A stretch of DNA of 64,000 nt. Origin: Acinetobacter sp. GSS19 (GTDB lineage Bacteria > Pseudomonadota > Gammaproteobacteria > Pseudomonadales > Moraxellaceae). The notes beneath the pieces were generated by a model. The model had not been told where the DNA came from, did no database searches, and saw only the letters and a program-made list of their open reading frames with translations. This document shows positions 8,867-16,966 of the stretch, in pieces. Made by a program: the position numbers and the translations under genes. The DNA lies in the NCBI RefSeq assembly GCF_028621895.1, contig NZ_CP117520.1, positions 1,364,001 through 1,428,000 of the forward strand, in the 5' to 3' direction. Position 1 is the first letter of the stretch; every line of letters begins with the position of its first letter.

Positions 8867-11542
8867 TTAGAGTTGTGAGCCAATAAAAAAGTGTAAGCGG
8901 ATTGGATGACCCTCATCCGAGATGCCGGAAGCGACGTCCAGACGAATCGGTCCAATCGGCGAAGCCCAACGTACACCTAAACCGACGCTATAAGCTGTCG
9001 GCGTATTAAAATTCTGATCATAGGCATTACCGAAGTCGGTAAATAACGCCGCACGCCAACCTTCTTTAAACTGGTAATTATATTCTAGAGAGCCGACGGC
9101 CAAGGCTTGTCCACCGACCTTGTAGCCATACTCGGTTGGGGTCAGACTTTTATAGTCAAAACCTCGGATACTCTGGTCACCGCCGGTAAAATAGCGCAAG
9201 TTATACGGAACTTTCTGGAAATCCTGCGCATAGATATACCCCAGATCGGCACGGCCGACAAATTGGTGATCATCATTTTCCCCCAGTGAGTAAATGAAAC
9301 GCCATCCAGCATTGACGATAGCCATATCCGCATCACTGAGCAGGCTTTCACTTCCCAACTCAAGCTTGTAAGTCTGTTTAAAACCTTTTGATGGATTCAC
9401 GGGTTTATCGCTGTCGGTACGTGAAATCTGATAACCCAGCAATAAAGACTGCTGTTGTGTATCGGAACCTGGTGCCATAAAGGCATCCGGAATTTTCTTG
9501 GTATCAACGACACCCTGTTGGGTTAAGCGATCCAGTCGGTAACGCACACCATAAGTATGCTGCCAGCTGCCTAATGGGTTTTTAATAATCCGATCTCCCC
9601 CCACAACAGCGGATTCGATCATGAGTCCATAGCCTGACGCGATGTCATCACGTTCCTCACGTTCATAACCGCCAACCAGACTCAGATAATCATTCAATGG
9701 ATGATGATAAGGAATGCTGTAGCTACCATCGATAGATTGACGGATACTCGATACTTCCATGTTGGCATCAAAGGCATGGCCGCGCTTGTTCACAATCGCA
9801 CGGCGATACTGGGCTCGCACACGTGGACCCGTATCGGAGCCATAACCTGCACCGGTTTCTAGACTATTCAGTTTATCTGCGTTCAAAGTCACAATGACCG
9901 GAATTTTCTGCTCAGCACGTGCCTGCACTTTTAACCGTTCAGTTTCCGACTGTTTTTCCTGTTGCTGGGCTTGTAACTGTTGTAGCGTCTGATTTTGAAG
10001 CGTTTCTTCGTTGCCAGCAAACTGCTCTTCATCCACCACATTCTGGGTGACTTCCTGTGAAGACGCGATACGTTTTTGATCCTGGACCCGTAAATCATTT
10101 TCTGCCAGCTTGTTCTGCTCAATCAGAGCCTGGATGTCAGGTGGCAATTCCAGATTCCGCTCAACAGGATCCGGACGGATGGCATCAACAAGAGTGTAGT
10201 TAAAATAACGTGAGTTGGTCAGGTTATTGGCCAGTGAGTTGACACGCCAGAAGGTATAATCATCCCCGTCTTTCCAAGGCACCATCTGCTGCAAGATGTC
10301 CATATCCAGCGGCAAGGGTTTTGAAGGATCACTCATCCGGAACTCGGCAGGACCCACCGCATAACGCTCACCCGTCTCATAACGTAAATTGATTTCCGCG
10401 GTATTTTGCGGTTGGGCCACCTTGACATCATGTAGACGCCAATAGGCATCGAAAAAGCCGTTATCGGATGCCGCATCATTAATCCGGGTTTTGGTCTGCT
10501 CATATAAGCCGTGGTGAAAAATATCCCCAACATCCTGATCCGGAAGTACGCGAATCACCTGGAATTGCGGATGATTCTGACCTGGACCGGTAAATTCAAC
10601 ATTCTGCTGCTCAATTCGAACAGGCTCATTCGGCGTGACCAAGACCCGCACACGGTTTGCACTGATACGTTCAAATTTGAAACTGGCATTGTAATAGCCC
10701 ACAGCTTGAGCAGCCTGATTGGAAATACTGCGTAATTGCGGCACCACCAGATTAAAATCTTCAAACGCTTCCTGAGTCACTGTGGAAAGCTTGCCCCGAA
10801 TATTGGCAGCCAGTTCAGCAGGCGCACCCTGCACTTCAGCACTAATGCGTGGCACATTAGCGGTATTCAATTCACGTGGTGGCCGGACTTTGTACCATAG
10901 ACGTTTGAGTAGTCTAGGAGGCTGATCATTTTCAGGCCGGGTTTCAGCTGCACTGAGTCCTAGTTCAGCCAGACTGCGTCCGCCATCATTCGCTTCCACA
11001 ATAATCTGGCTGTCTGCCTGAATGTTTTGCATCAACTGGTCAATATTGATAGGCGCTTGGTTGATTTCTGCCAGTTCCTGCTGTGTCGCTTCTGCAACCA
11101 CCACTTCAGGCAAAGTAGTCAGACCCGCACGATAATTTTGTGCTTCCGTTTTCGCCTGTTCAGCAACACGAAAAATTTCTTCTGCCAGATTGGGGTCAAT
11201 CGTGGCAACTGGTAAATCTTCCAGTTCATCAAACTCGATGGGCTGAAATTCAGCGATCTGTTCAGGCGCCTGTTCTTGCTGCTGTAACAAAATCAGGCTA
11301 TCCAGTTGCGTTTCTGGAGGGCTATTGACTGTACTGCTATGACCCGTATCCAGTATGACTTCTGGCGTAGCCGTATTGCTGAGCGGTTCTGCAGTCGTTT
11401 CCGGCTCTTGCGCCATAGTGTGGGTTGCCAGCACTGCAAAGAAAATACTTACACTTAAGCGTTTATTGATATCATGCATGTTCGACATCGGATGCAGTGA
11501 CTGTGCAAGCATTGATTTCTTAAAATTCATTTTTGCAGGCAT
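8867..11542 (-). CDS. tamA: TamA, Omp85-family outer membrane protein with long extensions
   Basis: Outer-membrane Omp85 protein forming the TAM complex with TamB. The C-terminal half is the 16-strand barrel region, with RGFDYKSLTPTEYGYKVGG (the VRGY/F-type motif) and terminal HFFIGSQL. Three POTRA domains precede it (about 215-470). Compared with E. coli TamA (577 residues) this protein has 891. About 150 extra acidic residues follow the signal peptide (hydrophobic SVSIFFAVLATHTMA). A Gln/Glu-rich coiled-coil-like insert of about 85 residues (roughly 470-555) splits the third POTRA before KLNSLETGAGYGSDTGP. The translation start is uncertain: ATG at 11542 or a downstream in-frame ATG (MHDINKRL) nearer the signal peptide. 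First gene of the tamA-tamB operon. Confidence 0.93.
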   Translation of the reverse strand: MPAKMNFKKSMLAQSLHPMSNMHDINKRLSVSIFFAVLATHTMAQEPETTAEPLSNTATPEVILDTGHSSTVNSPPETQLDSLILLQQQEQAPEQIAEFQPIEFDELEDLPVATIDPNLAEEIFRVAEQAKTEAQNYRAGLTTLPEVVVAEATQQELAEINQAPINIDQLMQNIQADSQIIVEANDGGRSLAELGLSAAETRPENDQPPRLLKRLWYKVRPPRELNTANVPRISAEVQGAPAELAANIRGKLSTVTQEAFEDFNLVVPQLRSISNQAAQAVGYYNASFKFERISANRVRVLVTPNEPVRIEQQNVEFTGPGQNHPQFQVIRVLPDQDVGDIFHHGLYEQTKTRINDAASDNGFFDAYWRLHDVKVAQPQNTAEINLRYETGERYAVGPAEFRMSDPSKPLPLDMDILQQMVPWKDGDDYTFWRVNSLANNLTNSRYFNYTLVDAIRPDPVERNLELPPDIQALIEQNKLAENDLRVQDQKRIASSQEVTQNVVDEEQFAGNEETLQNQTLQQLQAQQQEKQSETERLKVQARAEQKIPVIVTLNADKLNSLETGAGYGSDTGPRVRAQYRRAIVNKRGHAFDANMEVSSIRQSIDGSYSIPYHHPLNDYLSLVGGYEREERDDIASGYGLMIESAVVGGDRIIKNPLGSWQHTYGVRYRLDRLTQQGVVDTKKIPDAFMAPGSDTQQQSLLLGYQISRTDSDKPVNPSKGFKQTYKLELGSESLLSDADMAIVNAGWRFIYSLGENDDHQFVGRADLGYIYAQDFQKVPYNLRYFTGGDQSIRGFDYKSLTPTEYGYKVGGQALAVGSLEYNYQFKEGWRAALFTDFGNAYDQNFNTPTAYSVGLGVRWASPIGPIRLDVASGISDEGHPIRLHFFIGSQL

Positions 11543-11719
11543 ACATGACTCAAAAGTAAATTATTTTTAGTAATGGGTATGGTGTAATGAGCAACTTTTA
11601 ACAACTCAAATCTATTTGAATTTTACCGGATAAAAAGCTGAAAATATCATACATGATTTTGTTTGCTCATTTACCAATTCATCACATTTCTCTATAAAAG
11701 TTTAAAAAGCAGTGTGCTT

Positions 11720-13039
11720 ATGCAAAAACATCCCCATCTGTTACAAACACGCCGTTTTCTGCCGATGTTTCTCACCCAGTTCTTTGGCGCGCTGAATGAC
11801 AATATTTATAAACAAGCGCTGTTATTGGTCATTACCTATGGATGGATCAGTCAACAGAATATGGCGGTCAGCACCCTGAATAATCTGGCTGGCTTATTAT
11901 TTATTCTGCCGTATTTTATTTTTTCAGCGACGGCAGGTCAGCTGGCGGACAAATATGAACGTGCCCGGCTCATCCGTGGAATTAAACTGCTGGAAATCGT
12001 AATCATGCTACTGGGTTCAGCCGGTTTCCTGCTCGGCAATTTAGGGCTGCTGTTTATTGCACTGTTCTTAATGGGGACACATTCCACCTTTTTTGGCCCA
12101 ATCAAGTATGCGATTTTACCAGAGATTCTCAAACCCAATGAACTGGTCTCCGGAAATGCCCTGTTTCAGTCGGGTACCTCACTTGCCATTTTATTTGGGA
12201 TGATTTTAGGGGGATCGGTCATCTCTGCCTCACAAGGCAATATGTTCTGGATCAGTTTTACCGTTGTGGGAATTGCATGCTTAGGCTATTTTTCAAGCCG
12301 GTTTATTTACAAACAAAATGTCGCCGCGCCACATATTAAGGTGGATTGGAATTTTTTCCGCACCAGTTGGCAGACCTTAAAATATGCGAAAAGTTTACCG
12401 ATCATTTTCTGTGTCTTGCTCGGAAATTCCTGGTACTGGTTTTATGGGGCCACCTATTTGACCCAGATTCCTCAGCTCACCCAACAGAACCTGCATGCGT
12501 CAGAAAACGTGGTGAGTCTTTTATTAACCTTGTTTTCTGTCGGCATTGGGGTGGGTTCAATGCTATGCCGTAAATGGGGCGGCGCCTCGGTAAGTATCAA
12601 AATGGTGCCATTTGGTGCTGTGGGCCTGACTGTTTTCGCCTTATATCTCGCTGCCAGCCTGATGTTTGTACCTGAACCAAGCGGAACTTTGCTCGGTGTG
12701 CATGATATGTTCACCCGAGGCTGGGTCTATTATCACGTGATGTTAGCTGTCACATTCTTGGGCATTAGTGGCGGTTTTTATATCGTTCCGTTATATACCC
12801 TGATGCAGGCCTATTCGCCGCGCTCACACCGTGCCCGTGTCGTGGCAGCGAATAACATACTGAATGCTATTTTTATGGTGTCATCGGCAATTTTTTCAAT
12901 TTTCATTTTAAGCATCCTGCAAATTGATATTAAAATATTGTTCGTGATTACCGCAGTGCTCAGCGCCATCTTTACCCTATGGTTGCTGTTCAAAATCAAG
13001 CCTATGCTAAAAAATACACCAGGCTGTTTGGAGGATTAA
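11720..13039 (+). CDS. MFS transporter of the LplT type (lysophospholipid flippase-like)
   Basis: A 439-residue major facilitator with 12 hydrophobic segments. The segment LTQFFGALNDNIYKQALLL near the N-terminus resembles the LplT and Aas transporters that flip lysophospholipids inward for re-acylation. The loop GQLADKYERARLIRGIKL after helix 2 is the MFS signature. ATG at 11720 is taken as the start; a TTG 19 codons earlier only adds residues without a better ribosome site. No acyltransferase domain is fused, unlike Aas. It is 4 bases upstream of coq7 and likely co-transcribed. The substrate is inferred from family resemblance; another amphipathic substrate is possible. Confidence 0.8.
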   Translation: MQKHPHLLQTRRFLPMFLTQFFGALNDNIYKQALLLVITYGWISQQNMAVSTLNNLAGLLFILPYFIFSATAGQLADKYERARLIRGIKLLEIVIMLLGSAGFLLGNLGLLFIALFLMGTHSTFFGPIKYAILPEILKPNELVSGNALFQSGTSLAILFGMILGGSVISASQGNMFWISFTVVGIACLGYFSSRFIYKQNVAAPHIKVDWNFFRTSWQTLKYAKSLPIIFCVLLGNSWYWFYGATYLTQIPQLTQQNLHASENVVSLLLTLFSVGIGVGSMLCRKWGGASVSIKMVPFGAVGLTVFALYLAASLMFVPEPSGTLLGVHDMFTRGWVYYHVMLAVTFLGISGGFYIVPLYTLMQAYSPRSHRARVVAANNILNAIFMVSSAIFSIFILSILQIDIKILFVITAVLSAIFTLWLLFKIKPMLKNTPGCLED

Positions 13040-13043
13040 CTAC

Positions 13044-13679
13044 ATGCGTCACTATACCGGTCTTGATCGACTCATCCATTCCTTTGACCAAGCCCTAAGA
13101 AGTCTGGTTCCAGGCGCGACAGCTGCGCAGCGTACCAATCCGGCACAACAGAGTGAAGCACCGCTCAGCGTCAGTGATGCTCGACACGTCGCTGGTCTGA
13201 TGCGGGTGAACCACACGGGTGAAGTCTGTGCACAAGCCCTGTATCATGGTCAGGCACTCACCGCGCGTTTACCCAATGTACGTCGAGAAATGGAACAGGC
13301 TGCACTTGAAGAACAGGACCATTTAGCTTGGTGTGAAGACCGCCTGAAAGAACTCGAAAGTTACCCAAGCCTGCTCAATCCAGTCTGGTACAGCCTATCT
13401 TTTGGTATGGGTGCGATTGCCGGGATAGCCGGTGATCAATACAGCTTGGGCTTTGTGGCAGAAACCGAACGTCAGGTCAGTCTGCATTTACAGGATCATA
13501 TCAACCAGCTTCCTGCGGAAGATGAACGTTCACGCAAGATTCTGCAACAGATGAATGAAGATGAACTGCATCATCGCGATACGGCATTAAAAGCTGGAGG
13601 TGTGGATTTGCCCTATCCGATACGTATCACCATGACCGCGATTTCCAAACTGATGACCAAAACCAGTTACTATATTTAA
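13044..13679 (+). CDS. coq7: Coq7-type demethoxyubiquinone hydroxylase
   Basis: Di-iron monooxygenase for the last hydroxylation in ubiquinone synthesis (2-polyprenyl-3-methyl-6-methoxy-1,4-benzoquinol hydroxylase), membrane-associated. The 211 residues contain the carboxylate and histidine ligands: NHTGEVCAQALYHGQAL, LEEQDHLAWCEDRL, ETERQVSLHLQDH and NEDELHHRD, i.e. the repeated E-x6-Y and E-x2-H helices of the family. It is the Coq7 form, used by Acinetobacter and Pseudomonas where E. coli uses UbiF. It starts 4 bases after the transporter gene and ends before a bidirectional terminator. It fits with the quinol oxidase operon elsewhere in the window, which uses its product. Confidence 0.96.
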   Translation: MRHYTGLDRLIHSFDQALRSLVPGATAAQRTNPAQQSEAPLSVSDARHVAGLMRVNHTGEVCAQALYHGQALTARLPNVRREMEQAALEEQDHLAWCEDRLKELESYPSLLNPVWYSLSFGMGAIAGIAGDQYSLGFVAETERQVSLHLQDHINQLPAEDERSRKILQQMNEDELHHRDTALKAGGVDLPYPIRITMTAISKLMTKTSYYI

Positions 13680-13691
13680 ATTACAAATCAG

Positions 13692-13729
13692 AAAAAGACG
13701 ATGATCTGCTGAGATCAGCGTCTTTTTAT
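13692..13729. terminator. Bidirectional terminator between coq7 and folK
   Basis: Arms AAAAAGACG (13692-13700) and CGTCTTTTT (13719-13727), with an inner GATCT/AGATC pair. T-tracts lie on both strands. It sits between convergent stop codons. Confidence 0.85.
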
Positions 13730-14173
13730 TTAGAATATTGCCTCAACCTGAATCACTGGAAAATGTTGTGAAGAGGTCAAAAAATCTGGATGTGGCCAGA
13801 GTTCATATAATGGGATTTTGACATCTAAGGCTAACGGCAATTTTTTTGGATTAAATTGCATTTTCTGTAAATCCTCACCCCAGGCAATCAAATCCACATC
13901 CAGTGAAATCTGATGAGAAGGACGGATCCGCCCTGCTTCCTGCTCAAGCTGTTTCAGCTGTTCCATCAGCTGTTCGGCATTGACGGTACTTTTTAATAGA
14001 CAGGCGCAGTTCCAGTAATCAGCACCGACACCATCACGACAGGGAATTTCATAAATCGGGGAGAATTCAACATCTCCCCACTGGGCGATTTTTGCAAAGG
14101 CACTTGCAAGCTGTTGTTGAGGCTGAAAGTTACTCGCCAGGGCGAGAGCAAAAATCTTTACGGTGGCGTTCAA
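13730..14173 (-). CDS. folK: 6-hydroxymethyl-7,8-dihydropterin pyrophosphokinase
   Basis: HPPK of folate synthesis: transfers pyrophosphate from ATP to 6-hydroxymethyl-dihydropterin. The 147-residue product carries ALALASNFQPQQQLASAF (the family's LGSN motif in a variant form), the YEIPCRDGVGADYWNCACLL region and the metal/ATP motif ISLDVDLIAWG, with the two Asp that bind magnesium. It is slightly shorter than E. coli FolK (159) and its N-terminal motif is divergent, so activity is likely but unproven. The start overlaps the 3' end of folB by 44 bases, an unusually long overlap indicating tight coupling. Pathway neighbour folB makes its substrate. Confidence 0.85.
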   Translation of the reverse strand: MNATVKIFALALASNFQPQQQLASAFAKIAQWGDVEFSPIYEIPCRDGVGADYWNCACLLKSTVNAEQLMEQLKQLEQEAGRIRPSHQISLDVDLIAWGEDLQKMQFNPKKLPLALDVKIPLYELWPHPDFLTSSQHFPVIQVEAIF

Positions 14174-14513
14174 GACGAATTCCTACAGAATTGGCTTGCG
14201 CGATAATGGCAGGCTTCCGGATCATAATCATAATCGATTCAATACCCGGAAAGGTAGTAAAAAGCGCATCGAGCACCAGTTTTGCGGCATGTTCAATCAG
14301 TTTCGGCTGTGCCTGCTGGATCACCTGCGCAGCAATTTCACAGATTTGTGCATAATTGACGGTATCTTGCAGTTCATCGGATTGCGCCGCCTGTGACAAA
14401 TCATGATGAATGGTTAAATCCAGCAATAAAGGCTGCAGAATTTGCCGTTCCCAGTTAAAACAACCGATCACGGTCTCGACCTTTAAACCTTCAATAACTA
14501 TTGCATCCATCAT
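14130..14513 (-). CDS. folB: Dihydroneopterin aldolase
   Basis: FolB cleaves 7,8-dihydroneopterin to 6-hydroxymethyl-dihydropterin plus glycolaldehyde. The 127-residue protein starts DAIVIEGLKVETVIGCFNWERQ, matching the family's I-x-G-L-x-V-x-x-x-I-G-x-x-x-W-E-R, followed by DTVNYAQICEIAAQVI and the C-terminal KPAIIAQANSVGIRLER. The catalytic Tyr/Lys positions appear as NYAQ and the RKP loop. Two consecutive ATGs (14513 and 14510) can serve as start. folB leads into folK with a 44-base overlap, forming a two-gene folate operon. Confidence 0.93.
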   Translation of the reverse strand: MMDAIVIEGLKVETVIGCFNWERQILQPLLLDLTIHHDLSQAAQSDELQDTVNYAQICEIAAQVIQQAQPKLIEHAAKLVLDALFTTFPGIESIMIMIRKPAIIAQANSVGIRLERHRKDFCSRPGE

Positions 14514-14542
14514 GATTCTCTTGGCTGGGCTGGGGTATCAAA

Positions 14543-15835
14543 TTAACTGTGCTGCGGATGCAGATTCTGGATCATCTGCAAACGCTGGTCAGCATAGATG
14601 TCAGTATATGGTGCCAGCACGCGCATGAAACGGTCGAAATACAGCATTTGCTTGAACAGCAAGGCAAAGTCGCGCGGGAAACGGATACCATGTCGCTCAC
14701 CCACCGCCACCATATCCATCATGATGTCGTTTAGATCCGCAGGATTGGTGTGCAGTAATTCTTGCGGATCAGCCAGCATGACTCCGCTGAATAAACGCTC
14801 CAGATCCTGCGCCAAAACCTGCGGATCAATCTTGCTGTCGGTCATGCCCATTTTCAGCATATTTTCAGCCATGGCGGGATAATCGGTTTTTTGCAACGCA
14901 TCCATAAAGCTGATACAAGCCGTCCAAACTTCCGGTTTCAGCTGTCCGACAATGCCAAAATCGATAAACCCGATACGGCCATCTTCTAGCAACATCAGGT
15001 TACCTGCATGCAAGTCAGCATGGAAACTGTTACACATCATCAGACTGCCAAACCAGGTATTCATGGCGGTAATCAACACTTGTGACGGGTCTTTGGCATA
15101 TTTTTTCACTACTTCAAAATCAGTCAGTGGTACACCATATAAACGCTGCATGGTCAGGACACGGCGGGTAGAATACTGATGGTAGACTTTCGGTGCAGTC
15201 GCCGCCTGATTGTGCGTCTGGTTCAGATACTGGATAAAGTCATCCAGATTGCGTGCCTCTTCAATAAAGTCGACTTCACGCACCATACGGTCTTTAATTT
15301 CTTCCACAATATCCGCCAACGACGCGAATTTGACTTTAGGCACCGCTTTTTCCAGCAATTTGGTCGCCCAATGCAAGACATTCAGATCAGTGTAGAGAAT
15401 GGTTTCTACACCCGGCTTTTGCACCTTGATTACCACATCTTCACCGCTGACCAGACGTGCGGCATGGACCTGGGCAATCGAGGCCGAAGCCAAAGGCTGC
15501 TCATCAATCCAGGAAAAAATTTCATTCAGGTTACGGTCTGCAAATTCCGAAGCCAGTACCTGTTGAATATAGCTAAATGGCAAAGTTGGCGTCTGATCCA
15601 GACAGCCCTGAAATTCTTCAACGTATTCACGCGGAAAGAGCGATGGTGTACTGGCAATAAATTGTCCGAGTTTAATATAGGTCGAACCGAGAGATTCAAA
15701 GGTCTCCCGCATCAGTTTGGCATTGCTTGGTTTTTCTGTTGCGTATTTAATGCCGGCTTTGGCAACCACCACGGCTGTTTCACCCATACGGCCCACGGAA
15801 CGTAATCCATCCCACCAGATATTTTTTTTCATCAT
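14543..15835 (-). CDS. AarF/ABC1/UbiB-family atypical kinase
   Basis: A 430-residue member of the UbiB/ADCK atypical kinase family, whose members support ubiquinone synthesis or lipid homeostasis. The K-x-G-Q signature appears as [10 protein letters not shown]. The A-rich nucleotide loop appears as [15 protein letters not shown] with VVIKVQKPG supplying the beta-3 lysine. [25 protein letters not shown] is the catalytic and metal-binding segment. Unlike canonical UbiB (about 540 residues) it lacks the long C-terminal pair of membrane helices, so it is probably a paralogue rather than the main ubiB. It precedes folB on the same strand with a 29-base gap, but a shared function is not evident. 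Confidence 0.88.
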   Translation of the reverse strand: MMKKNIWWDGLRSVGRMGETAVVVAKAGIKYATEKPSNAKLMRETFESLGSTYIKLGQFIASTPSLFPREYVEEFQGCLDQTPTLPFSYIQQVLASEFADRNLNEIFSWIDEQPLASASIAQVHAARLVSGEDVVIKVQKPGVETILYTDLNVLHWATKLLEKAVPKVKFASLADIVEEIKDRMVREVDFIEEARNLDDFIQYLNQTHNQAATAPKVYHQYSTRRVLTMQRLYGVPLTDFEVVKKYAKDPSQVLITAMNTWFGSLMMCNSFHADLHAGNLMLLEDGRIGFIDFGIVGQLKPEVWTACISFMDALQKTDYPAMAENMLKMGMTDSKIDPQVLAQDLERLFSGVMLADPQELLHTNPADLNDIMMDMVAVGERHGIRFPRDFALLFKQMLYFDRFMRVLAPYTDIYADQRLQMIQNLHPQHS

Positions 15836-15879
15836 GTTATAAACACTTCTTGATTGTGGCAGATTCTAGCAAAGTTCCC

Positions 15880-16665
15880 TTAGCTTAAGGAAAATCTTGC
15901 CTGACAGATGGGGCAATTTGTATCTTTTTCAAAACCAAGTAAACGCTGTTTCATGGTTAAGCCGTCCCACAGCAACAATTTACTGCGTAACGGTGTACGA
16001 TTTAAACCTAAATACAACAAAGCGTGGTGGGCCTGTAAAGCGGCCATCACTACGGGCGTGGTTGCCAGCACGCCAGAGTCAGCGCAGCGCAAACTTTCAT
16101 TACTGTGCTGCGCTTTGGGGAACAGGCATTCATAACAAGCGGAATTTCCTTCCACCATAAACAGTTGCCCTTGCAAGCCAATGGCTGAGGCACTGAGCAG
16201 AGGAACATTCTGCTCTACACAGACCTGATTCACCAAACAGCGCGTACTAAAGTTATCACAGCCATCGAGAACCAAATCCTGAGCAGAAATCAGGTCTTTG
16301 GCATTGTGAATCTCCAGTTTCTGGTTGAGATAATCCACCTCAATATGGGGATTAATACTTTGCAGACGTTTAGCCAGTGTTTCGGCTTTAAAAAAGCCAA
16401 GGTCTGCCTGAGTAAAGGCAATCTGTCGCTGCAAATTGCTCATTTCGATGCTGTCGGCATCAATGATGGTTAACTTGCCGACACCTGCGCGTGCCAACAG
16501 CTCGGCCGAGCTACAGCCGATGCCACCCGCACCGACGATCAGTACATTCGCCAACTTGAGTTTCTCCTGGGCATCGATATCCCAGCCATCCAGCAGAATC
16601 TGGCGACTGTATAAATGCATTTCTTCATCGCTGAGGGTAAAGTCGTTCTCGAGCTGGCTGGCCAC
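15880..16665 (-). CDS. moeB: HesA/MoeB/ThiF-family adenylyltransferase
   Basis: E1-like enzyme that adenylates the C-terminal Gly of a ubiquitin-fold sulfur carrier (MoaD or ThiS), for molybdopterin or thiamine. The GAGGIGCSSAELLARAG nucleotide loop is at 45-50, with NLQRQIAF after it and DGCDNFSTR for the conserved Asp. Zinc cysteines are in CYECLF and CPICQARF. The start is taken as GTG at 16665, because AGGAT lies 6 bases upstream. A TTG at 16719 would add 18 residues with no ribosome site, and the next ATG would remove the conserved LSDEEMHLYSRQ N-terminus. No moaD or thiS is adjacent, so MoeB versus ThiF is not settled. Confidence 0.87.
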   Translation of the reverse strand: MASQLENDFTLSDEEMHLYSRQILLDGWDIDAQEKLKLANVLIVGAGGIGCSSAELLARAGVGKLTIIDADSIEMSNLQRQIAFTQADLGFFKAETLAKRLQSINPHIEVDYLNQKLEIHNAKDLISAQDLVLDGCDNFSTRCLVNQVCVEQNVPLLSASAIGLQGQLFMVEGNSACYECLFPKAQHSNESLRCADSGVLATTPVVMAALQAHHALLYLGLNRTPLRSKLLLWDGLTMKQRLLGFEKDTNCPICQARFSLS

Positions 16666-16902
16666 GTGCTGATCCTGTTGATATTTAAAACTTGGAAATC
16701 CCAGGTGATTATAGAGCAAATCTTGTTATTCATCAGCTTAAGCTTATTCATACTGCTTTTTCACACAGATCCAATAACTTTGTAATTGCACTATCGTTGT
16801 GGCACGATGTTTTTTACACACAATATTGGCTCTTCAGCGATGCACAAAAACTCATTCGCTCAAGATTAGAAAGCAGGGTAGACACCATCCACCTCAGTCC
16901 TC

Positions 16903-16929
16903 TCAAAAAAAAGCACCCTTTCGGGTGCA
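16903..16929 (-). terminator. Terminator of the acyl-CoA ligase gene/operon
   Basis: Arms GCACCC and GGGTGC around GAAA. On the minus strand this is followed by eight T. It lies about 40 bases after the stop at 16967. Confidence 0.85.
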
Positions 16930-16966
16930 AGAGCATGGAACTGTGATCAATAGACGAAGAAATCAC

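Noticed and set aside
15179..15805. 208-codon frame opposite the AarF/UbiB-like gene
   Set aside because: Long only because of the codon bias of the opposite strand; no start signal or motif.
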